A stretch of 57,959 nucleotides of DNA from Hyphomonadaceae bacterium (GTDB lineage Bacteria > Pseudomonadota > Alphaproteobacteria > Caulobacterales > Aquidulcibacteraceae), in the NCBI GenBank assembly GCA_021299265.1, contig JAJTGP010000057.1:1-57959 (forward strand). Reading direction: 5' to 3'. A program made the translations under genes and the position numbers. Positions 1-7,478 of this stretch are shown here, piece by piece; the stretch's first letter is position 1, and the number at the start of each line of letters is the position of its first letter. Under the pieces are notes generated by a model. It worked only from the letters and a program-made list of their open reading frames with translations. It was not told the DNA's origin and did no database searches.

Positions 1-2
1 AA

Positions 3-92
3 TCCAACAAGACAGCTGGCTTGATCTTGGTGGTCGGCCTGATGGTGCAGGCCTTAGTCGGCTGGACGCTGTCCTTGGGGGGATTGGGATGA
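3..92 (+). CDS. C-terminal tail of an unidentified membrane protein (partial)
   Basis: Only the last 29 codons are in the window, ending in TGA at 90-92. The tail is rich in Leu, Val and Gly (LILVVGLMVQALVGW) and looks like a last transmembrane helix. Its stop overlaps the ATG of the next gene (ATGA), so the two are probably translationally coupled and cotranscribed. The family cannot be told from this fragment. Confidence 0.55.
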   Translation, partial: SNKTAGLILVVGLMVQALVGWTLSLGGLG

Positions 93-703
93 GCGAAGCT
101 TTGGCAGCTTTAGACCCTGTAATGGCGCGCTTGGTTGCCGCGCATGGCCCTTGCCCGATCCCGACGCGTGAGAGCCAAAGCGCCTATCAAAGCCTGTTTC
201 GCGCCATCGTCTATCAGCAATTGTCCGGCAAGGCCGCGGGCACGATTTTAGGCCGCGTTCTCACCCTATGTGGCGACCCAGAGTCTGCACCCGACCCAGC
301 GCACTTCCTGAGCCATTCTGATGAAGCGCTGCGCGCGTGCGGCCTGTCGCGGCAAAAGTTGGCGGCTTTGCGCGACCTCTCTGCGAAACGGCTGGAAGGC
401 ATTGTGCCCGATAGTGCTGAGATTGATCATCTGCCCGACGAAGAGATCATCACCCGCCTCACGGCTGTGCGCGGTGTCGGCCAGTGGACAGTGGAAATGT
501 ATTTGATGTTCACCTTGGGCCGACCCGATGTGTGGCCGGTGGATGATTTGGGTGTGCGCAAGGGCTGGATGATCGCCCATGGCTTGCCCGAAATGCCCAA
601 GCCCAAGCCGTTTAAAACCATGGCAGACCATTTGCGCCCACATCGAACGCAAGTGGCTTGGTATTGCTGGCGCGCCGTCGATACGGTGACGCCCGATGCG
701 TAA
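89..703 (+). CDS. alkA: DNA-3-methyladenine glycosylase, AlkA/MagIII-like HhH-GPD protein
   Basis: A 204-residue helix-hairpin-helix glycosylase that would excise alkylated purines in base excision repair. The hairpin lies near residues 124-135 (LTAVRGVGQWTV) and is followed by WPVDDLGVRKG, where Asp153 is the expected catalytic residue. The length matches the short bacterial AlkA-like branch that lacks the N-terminal TBP-like domain of E. coli AlkA. The start overlaps the upstream stop, and its own last 8 bases overlap the next gene, so it sits inside a tight operon. Family assignment is firm; substrate range is inferred. Confidence 0.9.
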   Translation: MSEALAALDPVMARLVAAHGPCPIPTRESQSAYQSLFRAIVYQQLSGKAAGTILGRVLTLCGDPESAPDPAHFLSHSDEALRACGLSRQKLAALRDLSAKRLEGIVPDSAEIDHLPDEEIITRLTAVRGVGQWTVEMYLMFTLGRPDVWPVDDLGVRKGWMIAHGLPEMPKPKPFKTMADHLRPHRTQVAWYCWRAVDTVTPDA

Positions 704-1376
704 ACGCTGGTTCCCACTGGCATTCTGCCTTGGCCTGACGGCGTGCGCGAGCTTGCCAACGCGAGAGGCCTTGCCGCCCGGACAGGCTTTGATCGGGACC
801 TGGGATAATCAAGCACAGATTAAAGCCGCCCCTCCAGAACTTTTGCGCCCACCAGTCGCCGGAAACCCCTATCCTTGGGTGGATGCGCAAAGCGCCCAAT
901 TCTTTGAAGTCAGCGCTCCGAACGTCGCAGGACCAAAAGATCAGGCCATCTATCTAGTATGGCGCAGTGGAAGTGCTACTGGCCCGATCAGTCGCCAACG
1001 TCTGTGGGTGTTTCGCCCGCAAGAGGGTGGCAAGATTTCGATGGACTTCTACGCCTTCAAAACCCCTGAAGCCTTCGCCAACGCAGGTCTAGGAACCAAA
1101 GCCTTCGAAACAGTGACTATTGAGGATTTAACGGCCTATGGGCCCGCCTGCAGCTTGCCGGTGATCAAAACGGCGACTGGCTGGACGGCGTCTATCCCCG
1201 CAACCTGTTCGATCACCGCCCGCTCGGGCCGCAAAATGACTTTGTCTGCCGACTTGCAAGTTGATGGAGAGCGCTTCAGCTATCAAGAGCACGGCCTACT
1301 AGAAACGGGGGCCTATGCGTTTAAGGTACCCGGCGGCCCCGCCTATGAATTTAACAAAAAAGGACCTGCCTCATGA
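696..1376 (+). CDS. CpeT/CpcT-like (DUF1001) lipoprotein
   Basis: A 226-residue exported protein with a lipoprotein signal (lipobox LTAC, lipidated Cys near residue 17). The body resembles the CpeT/CpcT fold family: an early GTWDNQAQ segment, an RQRLWVF strand in the middle, a Cys pair in the second half and a terminal GGPAYEF. In cyanobacteria the family attaches bilins to phycobiliproteins. No phycobiliprotein gene is visible here, so a lyase role is not implied; proteobacterial members are of unknown function. It overlaps alkA by 8 bases and nnrU by 4 (ATGA). Confidence 0.6.
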   Translation: MRKRWFPLAFCLGLTACASLPTREALPPGQALIGTWDNQAQIKAAPPELLRPPVAGNPYPWVDAQSAQFFEVSAPNVAGPKDQAIYLVWRSGSATGPISRQRLWVFRPQEGGKISMDFYAFKTPEAFANAGLGTKAFETVTIEDLTAYGPACSLPVIKTATGWTASIPATCSITARSGRKMTLSADLQVDGERFSYQEHGLLETGAYAFKVPGGPAYEFNKKGPAS

Positions 1377-1933
1377 CCCTGCTCATCCTTGGACTGATCA
1401 TCTTCTTAGGCTCACATGCTTTCATTCGATTTCGTGGGCCTCGGGACCAAATGGCGACCAAATTGGGTGCTCAGCCTTATCGCGGCGTATTTTCCTTGAT
1501 CAGCTTGGCAGGCTTTGTGCTGTTGATTTTCGGCTATGGCCAATATCGCGCAGCGGGCATGATCCCAGTCTGGACCCCGCCGACTTTCCTCAGCCACATC
1601 ACGCTGTTGTTGATGTTGCCGGTGATGATCCTGTTGGTGGCCGCTTATTCGCCCGGTAAAATCAAAGCAGCCGTCGTCCACCCCATGCTGGCAGCGGTCA
1701 AAATCTGGGCTTTGGCGCACCTTTTGGCCAATGGGGATTTGGGCTCGATGCTGTTGTTCGGCGGCTTCTTTGCTTGGGCCTTGTTTGCCCGCATTCGCCT
1801 TGGAAAAGCCGAACGCGTGACCTTGCCGATGGGCACGGGTGACTGGATTGCGATTGGCGGCGGGCTTGCTGTCTGGGTTGGGTTTATCGCGGGTCTGCAC
1901 AAAATGCTGATCGGCGTCGGCGTCTTTGGCTAA
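1373..1933 (+). CDS. NnrU family integral membrane protein
   Basis: A 186-residue protein with about five hydrophobic helices. The conserved HPMLAAVKIWALAHLLANG stretch near residues 102-120 is diagnostic of the NnrU/Z-ISO family. Founding members are linked to nitrite/NO metabolism, and plant relatives are heme-dependent carotene isomerases. No denitrification gene is nearby, so the local role is open. The start codon lies in an ATGA overlap with the CpeT-like gene, and the desaturase begins 3 bases after the stop, which may hint at a membrane or lipid theme. Confidence 0.85.
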   Translation: MTLLILGLIIFLGSHAFIRFRGPRDQMATKLGAQPYRGVFSLISLAGFVLLIFGYGQYRAAGMIPVWTPPTFLSHITLLLMLPVMILLVAAYSPGKIKAAVVHPMLAAVKIWALAHLLANGDLGSMLLFGGFFAWALFARIRLGKAERVTLPMGTGDWIAIGGGLAVWVGFIAGLHKMLIGVGVFG

Positions 1934-1936
1934 CCC

Positions 1937-2866
1937 TTGGCCGCACCCACGATCGACCCCAAAACTATCTTTACGCCAGACGAGTGGGCGGGCTTGCGCC
2001 AGCGCAATGACTGGATCGGCTTAGGACTGGTCGTTCATGCTTATGTGCTGATCGGCTTGGCCGTGGCGCTTTTTGCTTGGGCGCCAAACCCATTGACTTG
2101 GTTGATCGCGGTCATGGTGGTGGGCGCGCGCCAATTGGGCTTAGCCATCCTGATGCATGAAGCGGCCCATGGTGGCCTCAGCACCAACCAAAAGCTCAAC
2201 GACTTTGTTGGCCATTGGCTGTGTGGTGCACCTGTCGGCGCGTCTCTGCATCGCTATCGGCCCTATCACCTCTCACACCATCGCAATACCCAACAAAGCA
2301 ATGATCCAGACCTAGGGCTGGCCGCCCATTTTCCGATCAGCCAAAAGAGCTATCAGCGCAAGTTAATCCGCGATTTGACGGGGCAGACCTTTTTCAAACA
2401 AACGCTGCGGCCCTTATGGGGATTTCTGCGCGCACCGACTCAAGCAAGCCCTGAGGCGCGCGCCGCTGCCCTGACGTTTTTGGGCGCACAGGCGGTGGTG
2501 TTCATCTTGTTTGCTGCCGCTGGCCAAGCCTTAGCCTTTGTGACAATCTGGCTTGTCGCCCAAGCCAGTTGGTATCCGGCCGTTACGCGCCTGCGCAATA
2601 TTGGCGAACATGCCTGCGCAACACCAGACCCTAGCGACCCATGGCGGCTTGCCCGCACGACCTATGCGAACCCGTTAGAACGCCTTCTGATTGCGCCCTA
2701 TTGGGTCCATTACCACGCCGAGCATCATTTATGGATGTACATCCCATGCTATCGGCTGGAGGCTACCCATGCGCTCTTGAAGCAAAAGGGTTTGGCCGAA
2801 AAGATGGAAATCAAGCAGGGCTATCGGCAGATTTTAGAGCTTGCGACGGCAAAGCAAGCCTTATAA
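1937..2866 (+). CDS. Fatty acid desaturase family protein
   Basis: A 309-residue membrane di-iron desaturase/hydroxylase. Three histidine boxes are visible: HEAAH at 74-78, HLSHH at 111-115, and HAEHH at 260-264. Hydrophobic pairs lie on either side of the boxes, as expected for the topology. The start is TTG, three bases after the nnrU stop; no strong Shine-Dalgarno is seen, which fits translation by reinitiation. Substrate (acyl lipid, sphingolipid or carotenoid) cannot be told from sequence alone. It is the last gene of the plus-strand run; the following gene is convergent, 1 base away. Confidence 0.88.
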   Translation: MAAPTIDPKTIFTPDEWAGLRQRNDWIGLGLVVHAYVLIGLAVALFAWAPNPLTWLIAVMVVGARQLGLAILMHEAAHGGLSTNQKLNDFVGHWLCGAPVGASLHRYRPYHLSHHRNTQQSNDPDLGLAAHFPISQKSYQRKLIRDLTGQTFFKQTLRPLWGFLRAPTQASPEARAAALTFLGAQAVVFILFAAAGQALAFVTIWLVAQASWYPAVTRLRNIGEHACATPDPSDPWRLARTTYANPLERLLIAPYWVHYHAEHHLWMYIPCYRLEATHALLKQKGLAEKMEIKQGYRQILELATAKQAL

Positions 2867-2867
2867 A

Positions 2868-3062
2868 TTAAGGCTCCAGACGCACTGGCGTTGGATTGGC
2901 CTCTAAAGCAGGCAGAGCACCGTAAGGCGACTTGCCGCTTCTAGGCATATCGCGATCAATTGCGGCAGTTTCAGCCACATTCGACGAAGAAACCACGCTT
3001 GTGGCGCAGCCCGATAAGACCATGAGCGAAACAGCGGTTAGAGCAACTAACTTACGTGCCAT
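2868..3062 (-). CDS. Small lipoprotein of unknown function
   Basis: A 64-residue protein with a clear lipoprotein signal, ending in LMVLSGCAT. After the Cys there is only a short polar, Ser/Pro-rich tail. I place the start at the ATG at 3062 (MARKLV) because GGTGG sits just upstream; a slightly longer form from 3071 is possible. It has its own sigma-70-like promoter at 3174-3201, nearly identical in layout to that of the next lipoprotein gene. No domain is recognised. Confidence 0.7.
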   Translation of the reverse strand: MARKLVALTAVSLMVLSGCATSVVSSSNVAETAAIDRDMPRSGKSPYGALPALEANPTPVRLEP

Positions 3063-3150
3063 GACTTCCACCGCTACCCAGAAAACCCGCGCTTAAGCAT
3101 TGTCTATCCCCAACGGAACGGCCCAATTTCTCTGGAGCTTTGCTGAATCA

Positions 3151-3201
3151 ACACAACTTAGGATACCGATCGCAAGCTAAACACAGGGCTAGGATTGTCA
3201 A
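3151..3201 (-). promoter_or_regulatory. Promoter and conserved leader start of the small lipoprotein gene (copy 1)
   Basis: On the minus strand there is a perfect -35 TTGACA (3201-3196), a 16-base spacer, and TAGCTT (3179-3174) at the -10 position. TAAGTTGTG and AGCAAA follow within the first 40 bases of the leader. The same elements recur at the same spacing at 3804-3854. The -10 hexamer starts 117 bases before the ATG in both copies. Confidence 0.6.
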
Positions 3202-3237
3202 GTATTTAGAATAGGATTTTCGAACCCTACTGAACAA

Positions 3238-3272
3238 GAAAAAGGCCCAGTCCGGGTTTCGAACTGGGCCTT
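3238..3272 (-). terminator. Rho-independent terminator of the PEGA-like lipoprotein gene
   Basis: Minus-strand stem AAGGCCCAGT / ACTGGGCCTT (10 bp, 11-base loop) followed by a T5 run. It lies 24 bases beyond the stop of the gene ending at 3296 and upstream of the small lipoprotein promoter, so it would separate the two transcription units. Confidence 0.8.
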
Positions 3273-3295
3273 CGCCTGCTTTAGCGATAAGTGGC

Positions 3296-3715
3296 CTAGC
3301 TATTGGGCTGGCTAGTTGGTGCCGCAGCACCTTCTGGCTCAAGCGTCACTTTCATTGGATTTGGTACCAAGTCCAGCATGGCACCAGAGCTTGCGTCCAC
3401 GCCTGCTCCAATCAGGCCGCCAACAAGAACATTGCCTGCCATCGCGGCACCGCCTGCGCCTGCAACTTTGGTGACTACCGTGCCAGTATAGGTTTTATAG
3501 CCAGGCTTGGTGATGGTGACCGTGAATTCAGACTTGCGGGGCATTTTGAACGTGCAGGGCGTAGCCAAGCAGCCATAGCCATTTGTCGTCGCAACCGTCG
3601 CGCCTGATGGCATGGTCTCAACTGTAAACGTGGTATTGGTACCACGCGTTATTGTCGCACAACCCGAAAGGGCCATCGCAGCACCTGCGACAACGGCTAG
3701 CATTTTCAACTTCAT
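3296..3715 (-). CDS. PEGA-like domain lipoprotein
   Basis: A 139-residue exported lipoprotein (MKLKMLAVVAGAAMALSGC; lipobox LSGC). The mature part starts with a beta-rich segment containing PSGATV, a Cys pair and KPGYKTYTG, typical of PEGA-type surface domains. A Gly/Ala-rich hydrophobic stretch follows (GGAAMAGNVLVGGLIGAG), as in small lipoproteins with a membrane-associating segment. The start at 3715 is preceded by a strong GGGGGAAG ribosome site, which rules out the upstream in-frame starts. Transcription is from the promoter at 3827-3854 and ends at the hairpin at 3238-3272. Function unknown, probably cell envelope. Confidence 0.75.
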   Translation of the reverse strand: MKLKMLAVVAGAAMALSGCATITRGTNTTFTVETMPSGATVATTNGYGCLATPCTFKMPRKSEFTVTITKPGYKTYTGTVVTKVAGAGGAAMAGNVLVGGLIGAGVDASSGAMLDLVPNPMKVTLEPEGAAAPTSQPNS

Positions 3716-3803
3716 ATCTTCCCCCAAAAAACCAGCAAAACAGGACAACAGCCATCTTTTCAACAATCGCAAGCCCCCCGTCCTAGTCTGTTTTGCTCAT
3801 CTA

Positions 3804-3854
3804 CCACAACTTACGATGTGAAGCTCAAGCTAAACACGGACTGGGGGTTGTCAA
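3804..3854 (-). promoter_or_regulatory. Promoter and conserved leader start of the PEGA-like lipoprotein gene (copy 2)
   Basis: Minus-strand TTGACA (3854-3849), a 16-base spacer, TAGCTT (3832-3827), then TAAGTTGTG and, further on, AGCAAA. It aligns base for base in spacing with the element at 3151-3201, and the distance to the start codon is the same. The rest of the roughly 100-base leader has diverged. Confidence 0.6.
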
Positions 3855-3928
3855 TCATAATGGGTGTAGATTGTCAGCGCCTGCTAAGTCTGCTTGTGGT
3901 TGCACTTGTATTGTAGAGATAAAACGTG

Positions 3929-4576
3929 ATGAATTATTCCGCTCGTGCCAACTTCATTTTGGACAACACGCGGCTGCTTCAGCCGCCCCATTGTCCCGAG
4001 ATCACTTTGCACTTGGCAGATGAGGCTGTTGCCCTTTGGCAATTGAGTGCGGATGAATTGGATCAGCAGGGCCTGCCCCTGCCGTTTTGGGCCTTTGCTT
4101 GGGCGGGTGGCCAGGCTTTGGCGCGCTATCTTCTCGACCATTCTGAAACAGTTCGGGGAAAACGGGTGTTCGACATTGCCTCAGGCTCTGGCATGGTTGC
4201 GATTGCGGCAAAGTTGTCGGGGGCGGATCATGTAACTGCCGTCGATATTGATCCCTATGCCACAGCGGCAATTGACCTCAATGCAGCGGCAAATGGAGTC
4301 GCCCTTGCGACATATCAGGGCGATCTCATTGGCCAAGAGCTCGAAACCGACGTTCTGTTGGTTGGTGATTTGTTTTACGAGCGCGAGATCGCAGAGCCCT
4401 TGTTTGCTTGGCTAAAGCAGTGCAAGGAGGCGGGAATTCTGGTCTTAATCGGGGACCCCGGCCGAACCTATTTGCCCAAAGCGGGCCTCAAAGAGCTGGC
4501 CTGTTACCAAATCGAGGTGTCGCGAGAACTAGAAGACCAAGACGTCAAAGTGACGCGTGTATGGGGCCTCGCTTGA
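3929..4576 (+). CDS. Class I SAM-dependent methyltransferase, METTL20/ETFB-lysine methyltransferase-like
   Basis: A 215-residue methyltransferase. The N-terminal half carries LPFWAFAWAGGQALARYLLD, characteristic of the family-16 protein-lysine methyltransferase group that includes the electron-transfer-flavoprotein beta methyltransferase. The SAM-binding loop VFDIASGSGM and acidic TAVDIDP follow, then the GDLFYE motif that replaces NPPY in this group. I start it at ATG 3929; a GTG directly before it is also in frame. The substrate in this organism is inferred from family only. It is transcribed divergently from the lipoprotein gene. Confidence 0.8.
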   Translation: MNYSARANFILDNTRLLQPPHCPEITLHLADEAVALWQLSADELDQQGLPLPFWAFAWAGGQALARYLLDHSETVRGKRVFDIASGSGMVAIAAKLSGADHVTAVDIDPYATAAIDLNAAANGVALATYQGDLIGQELETDVLLVGDLFYEREIAEPLFAWLKQCKEAGILVLIGDPGRTYLPKAGLKELACYQIEVSRELEDQDVKVTRVWGLA

Positions 4577-4667
4577 CCTTTACCTCAATGTTCGATTGAA
4601 GAGCATTGAGATCAGCCTATGTGTAAGGCGACACGCACAAACGCAAATCCTTTGAGAGGGAAACGAC

Positions 4668-5534
4668 ATGAAACAATGGTTTGCTGCCATCTTGGCACTT
4701 TGCGGGACTAGCGCCTGTTCCGGCCCGCAAGTGCTCAACCTCGTGGCACAAACGCCCGGCCCCGTTCAGCATGATGTCAGCTATGGCCAATTGCCACGTC
4801 ACACGCTGGACATCTATTCTCCAAAGGTCATGCAGGCGGACACGCCTGTCTTGGTTTTTTACCATGGTGGATCGTGGCAATATGGCTCTAAGGATGACTA
4901 TCAATTCCTGGGGTCTGCCTTTGCCGCGCGCGGTATTCAAACTGTGATCGTCAATTACCGCTTGCATCCAGACGTGATCTTTCCCGCCTTTGTTGAGGAT
5001 GGTGCCAAAGCGCTTGCCTATACGCAGAATTCGATCGCCAAAGGCCGCCCTGTGTTCATTTCGGGCTACTCCGCCGGAGCCCATATTGCCGCGATGATCG
5101 CGCTGGACCCAGAATTCCTGGCCGCCGAAGGCACCACTGTCTGTAAGGCCACGAAAGGCGTTATCGGCATTGCTGGGCCCTACGACTTCACGCCCGTTGA
5201 GCCAGTCTTTAAGCGCATCTTTCCGTCAGAGATTCTGCCCAGCACCAAGCCTATCAATTACGTTGCCAACCAAGCCCCACCAATGTTGCTTCTTCATGGT
5301 ACAAAGGACACCACAGTGGATCCAAAGCGAAGCGAGCAACTGGCCGCAGCTTTGGCCGAACATAAGAATTTGGCACAAGTGAAGCTTTATCCTGGCGTCG
5401 GGCACCTCTACATCATTGGCGCGATCTCGCCTGTCGTGCGGCGCAGCGCGCCCACTTTGGCAGATACCGTCAACTTCATCCAAGAACAAAAAGCGGCCGG
5501 CTATCCCGGTTGCAATAGCCAAGTCAGAAGCTGA
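4668..5534 (+). CDS. Alpha/beta hydrolase (esterase), lipoprotein
   Basis: A 288-residue exported hydrolase with a lipoprotein signal (GTSAC, Cys17). The HGGSW oxyanion motif is at 66-70, the nucleophile elbow GYSAG at 133-137 (Ser135), and the acid and base are likely Asp214 (HGTKD) and His246 (GVGH). This is the BD-FAE/carboxylesterase-like layout. The start is preceded by GAGAGG at good spacing. Its TGA overlaps the ATG of the DUF2237 gene by one base, so both are probably coupled. Substrate unknown. Confidence 0.85.
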   Translation: MKQWFAAILALCGTSACSGPQVLNLVAQTPGPVQHDVSYGQLPRHTLDIYSPKVMQADTPVLVFYHGGSWQYGSKDDYQFLGSAFAARGIQTVIVNYRLHPDVIFPAFVEDGAKALAYTQNSIAKGRPVFISGYSAGAHIAAMIALDPEFLAAEGTTVCKATKGVIGIAGPYDFTPVEPVFKRIFPSEILPSTKPINYVANQAPPMLLLHGTKDTTVDPKRSEQLAAALAEHKNLAQVKLYPGVGHLYIIGAISPVVRRSAPTLADTVNFIQEQKAAGYPGCNSQVRS

Positions 5535-5914
5535 TGCGCCGTTTTGATCCAGCCGCCCGCAACGTCTTAGGCGGACCTCTCGAGGTCTGCTCGATAAACC
5601 CACTCACGGGATGGTTCCGTAACGGGTGTTGTGAGACCGAGGGGTTGGACCATGGCACTCATGTTGTCTGTACCGTGGTGACGGAGGCTTTCTTGGCGCA
5701 TCAGTTGCGCGAAGGAAATGATCTGGTGACGCCGCGGCCCGAATATCTGTTTACCGGTCTAAAACCGGGCGATCAGTGGTGCGTCTGCCTCACCCGCTGG
5801 AAGGATGCCTTGGATGCGGGCTGTGCGCCACCCATCCGCTTGGATGCCACCCATGAAGAGGCTTTAGTGGTTGTGCCGTTGGAGACCCTGAAATCCTACG
5901 CAGCGGTGGCGTGA
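5534..5914 (+). CDS. DUF2237 family protein
   Basis: A 126-residue soluble protein matching the DUF2237 family in length and motifs: an N-terminal NVLGGPLEVCS segment, a FYRNGCC-like region (here FRNGCCET), GTHVVC, a central LVTPRPEYLFTGLKPGD and a WC-containing segment. Several Cys residues are conserved in the family, but its function is unknown. It is coupled to the esterase upstream (TGATG) and separated by 4 bases from the GNAT gene downstream. Confidence 0.88.
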   Translation: MRRFDPAARNVLGGPLEVCSINPLTGWFRNGCCETEGLDHGTHVVCTVVTEAFLAHQLREGNDLVTPRPEYLFTGLKPGDQWCVCLTRWKDALDAGCAPPIRLDATHEEALVVVPLETLKSYAAVA

Positions 5915-5918
5915 CGCC

Positions 5919-6227
5919 ATGGCAGAATTATCCAAGCCCGCCTTTGAAGACCTTGGCGCAGGCTGCGCCCGGCTCACCCTAGTCCGGGATAGTGCTTCTG
6001 GCCCTAAACTATGTGAGATCACTTGGCATCACCGAAGTGATGGCGCGCGGGTATTAGATCACACCTTCGTCCCTTCGGCGCTAAATGGGCAAGGCTTGGC
6101 TGCAATTCTCACCGAAGCAGCTCTCGCCTTGGCGCGAGAGGATCACGTCCGCATCGTGCCACAATGCTCTTATGTGGCTAGGTGGATTGACCGCCATCCC
6201 GCTTGGCAGAATTTGGTCGCGTCCTAG
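5919..6227 (+). CDS. Small GNAT-type N-acetyltransferase (YjdJ-like)
   Basis: A 102-residue protein of the short GCN5-related acetyltransferase type (COG2388). The HTFVPSALNGQGLAAIL stretch is the acetyl-CoA-binding region, and VPQCSYVARWIDRHPAW near the end is the family signature. It is the last gene of the esterase-DUF2237-GNAT run; the minus-strand kinase gene ends 1 base after it. Substrate is not predictable. Confidence 0.88.
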   Translation: MAELSKPAFEDLGAGCARLTLVRDSASGPKLCEITWHHRSDGARVLDHTFVPSALNGQGLAAILTEAALALAREDHVRIVPQCSYVARWIDRHPAWQNLVAS

Positions 6228-6734
6228 TTACGCGCGCACGAGAAGACCGTTTAGGGCGTTCATTTCAACGGCGTCGGGCAATTCCCACATGGTCTCGACA
6301 AAATCGAACATGGAACGGTCGACCTCCATCGCGTAGGTGTCTCCCTTATTCGCATTGCGGCCTTCGACCCGCGCCCATCGTTCCTCGACCGGCACATCGA
6401 GAACATGCAACACGACAGGGATTTGCGCCTCGGCGGCCAGCTTGGCGAATTTCTGCCGATGGGCCGACTTCGTAAAACCCAAGTCTAAAATAGCCGGAAC
6501 CCCAATCGAGACAGCCTGTTTCGCCGTTTCAAAGATCATGGCCTCACACCGATCAATGCGCGCCATCGTCCAGTCGAATTCGATTGGCTGCGGGCTATCC
6601 TGCCAAAACAAAGTCACCATCCAGCGATCGATGGCAAAGTGTAGGGCACCTAAGTCGCTCGCCAGAGCTTGGGCGTAGGTTGACTTGCCCGCGCCTGTAC
6701 TGCCGCAGATCAAATGAAACGCTGCTTCTGCCAT
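6228..6734 (-). CDS. P-loop kinase-like ATPase (AAA/zeta-toxin-like)
   Basis: A 168-residue P-loop protein with Walker A GSTGAGKST at residues 11-19 and HFAIDRWM soon after, the position of the substrate-binding acidic residue in small kinases. An AILDLGFTK strand and an ERWARVEGRN lid-like segment follow. This is the COG0645-like group of small-molecule kinases, related in fold to zeta toxins and adenylylsulfate kinases. It is coupled to the DUF2239 gene by a TAATG overlap. The substrate is unknown, and I see no antitoxin partner that would make it a toxin. Confidence 0.75.
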   Translation of the reverse strand: MAEAAFHLICGSTGAGKSTYAQALASDLGALHFAIDRWMVTLFWQDSPQPIEFDWTMARIDRCEAMIFETAKQAVSIGVPAILDLGFTKSAHRQKFAKLAAEAQIPVVLHVLDVPVEERWARVEGRNANKGDTYAMEVDRSMFDFVETMWELPDAVEMNALNGLLVRA

Positions 6735-7318
6735 TAGCCCTGCCCCTCGTCCGGAAATGCCCGTCTGCTTAGGTGGTGAAGATGGGCTTGTACATCATTT
6801 GGCCAGCTTGCGATCAAGGACAAAAAGCGTGCCTTCTGGCCTGCAAACAGTGCCCGAGACACCTCATCATAATCTGGTGCATTTCCTGCCACAGCAGCCA
6901 TAAACCGGTAAAGTGCGTCTCGCCCTTCCGTAATGGCACCTGCGCCTTCTGTCTCACGTCGGGCCGCTTCAACCAATTTTCGCAAGGTGACGCTGGCACC
7001 ACCCGGCTGGCGGGCCAACCAGTCCCAATGGCGCGGGAGAAGCGTGACTTCTCGGGCCGCGACGCCCAATTTGGGTCGACCTACCTTGCGTGCTGACGGA
7101 AGCTCTACCGGCTCTAAACGCGCGACAACATCAGCAACACTCCCCCGCAAATCCAACTCAATCGGCTGACTGGTCTCGCCATGAAGGACCAAGACCGAAA
7201 GGTTGGGGTCTGTGTCCAATTGTTGTTTGACGCTGGCCGCCACCTCACGCAGAGACCCAAAAGCCAGCATATTTGGGCCAGCAAAGGCAATCGCGGGTAA
7301 ATTTTCTTGATAGGTCAT
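6734..7318 (-). CDS. DUF2239 family protein
   Basis: A 194-residue protein matching DUF2239: an N-terminal AFAG segment, ELDLRGS, a GRPKLGVAAREVTLLPRHW core and RFMAAVAGN. The family is widespread in Proteobacteria and of unknown function. The start is set at ATG 7318 because AGGAG lies six bases upstream of it; the ATG at 7324 would directly abut the Shine-Dalgarno. It is the first gene of a two-gene operon with the P-loop kinase, under the promoter and palindromes at 7340-7384. Confidence 0.85.
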   Translation of the reverse strand: MTYQENLPAIAFAGPNMLAFGSLREVAASVKQQLDTDPNLSVLVLHGETSQPIELDLRGSVADVVARLEPVELPSARKVGRPKLGVAAREVTLLPRHWDWLARQPGGASVTLRKLVEAARRETEGAGAITEGRDALYRFMAAVAGNAPDYDEVSRALFAGQKARFLSLIASWPNDVQAHLHHLSRRAFPDEGQG

Positions 7319-7339
7319 GTTCATCTCCTGTCGCTAATT

Positions 7340-7384
7340 ATTATCCGGATAAAATAGGTGACGTCAATATCATCCGGATAAAAT
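7340..7384 (-). promoter_or_regulatory. Promoter with two palindromic operator boxes for the DUF2239-kinase operon
   Basis: Minus-strand TTGACG (7367-7362), a 16-base spacer, then GATAAT (7345-7340). Two copies of ATCCGGATAAAAT occur on the plus strand at 7343-7355 and 7372-7384, 29 bases apart. The first is part of a 12-base perfect palindrome, TTATCCGGATAA (7341-7352), that overlaps the -10. The second lies just upstream of the -35. This is the layout of a repressor-controlled promoter; the regulator is not in the window as far as I can tell. Confidence 0.65.
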
Positions 7385-7478
7385 TACACAGCGACGACAC
7401 CCTGCGCACTGTCACGTGACTGAAAACAGGGATGACCTGACCCCTGCCTCGGACTACATGAGGTCGGACGGAGGACAC

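Noticed and set aside
3250-3272. GGTTTCGAACTGGG resembling a tRNA T-loop
   Set aside because: It is the loop and arm of a rho-independent terminator; no cloverleaf can be folded around it.
6228-7318. P-loop kinase plus DUF2239 as a zeta-type toxin-antitoxin pair
   Set aside because: DUF2239 proteins are too large and unlike epsilon antitoxins, and the kinase lacks a clear zeta-toxin substrate site.
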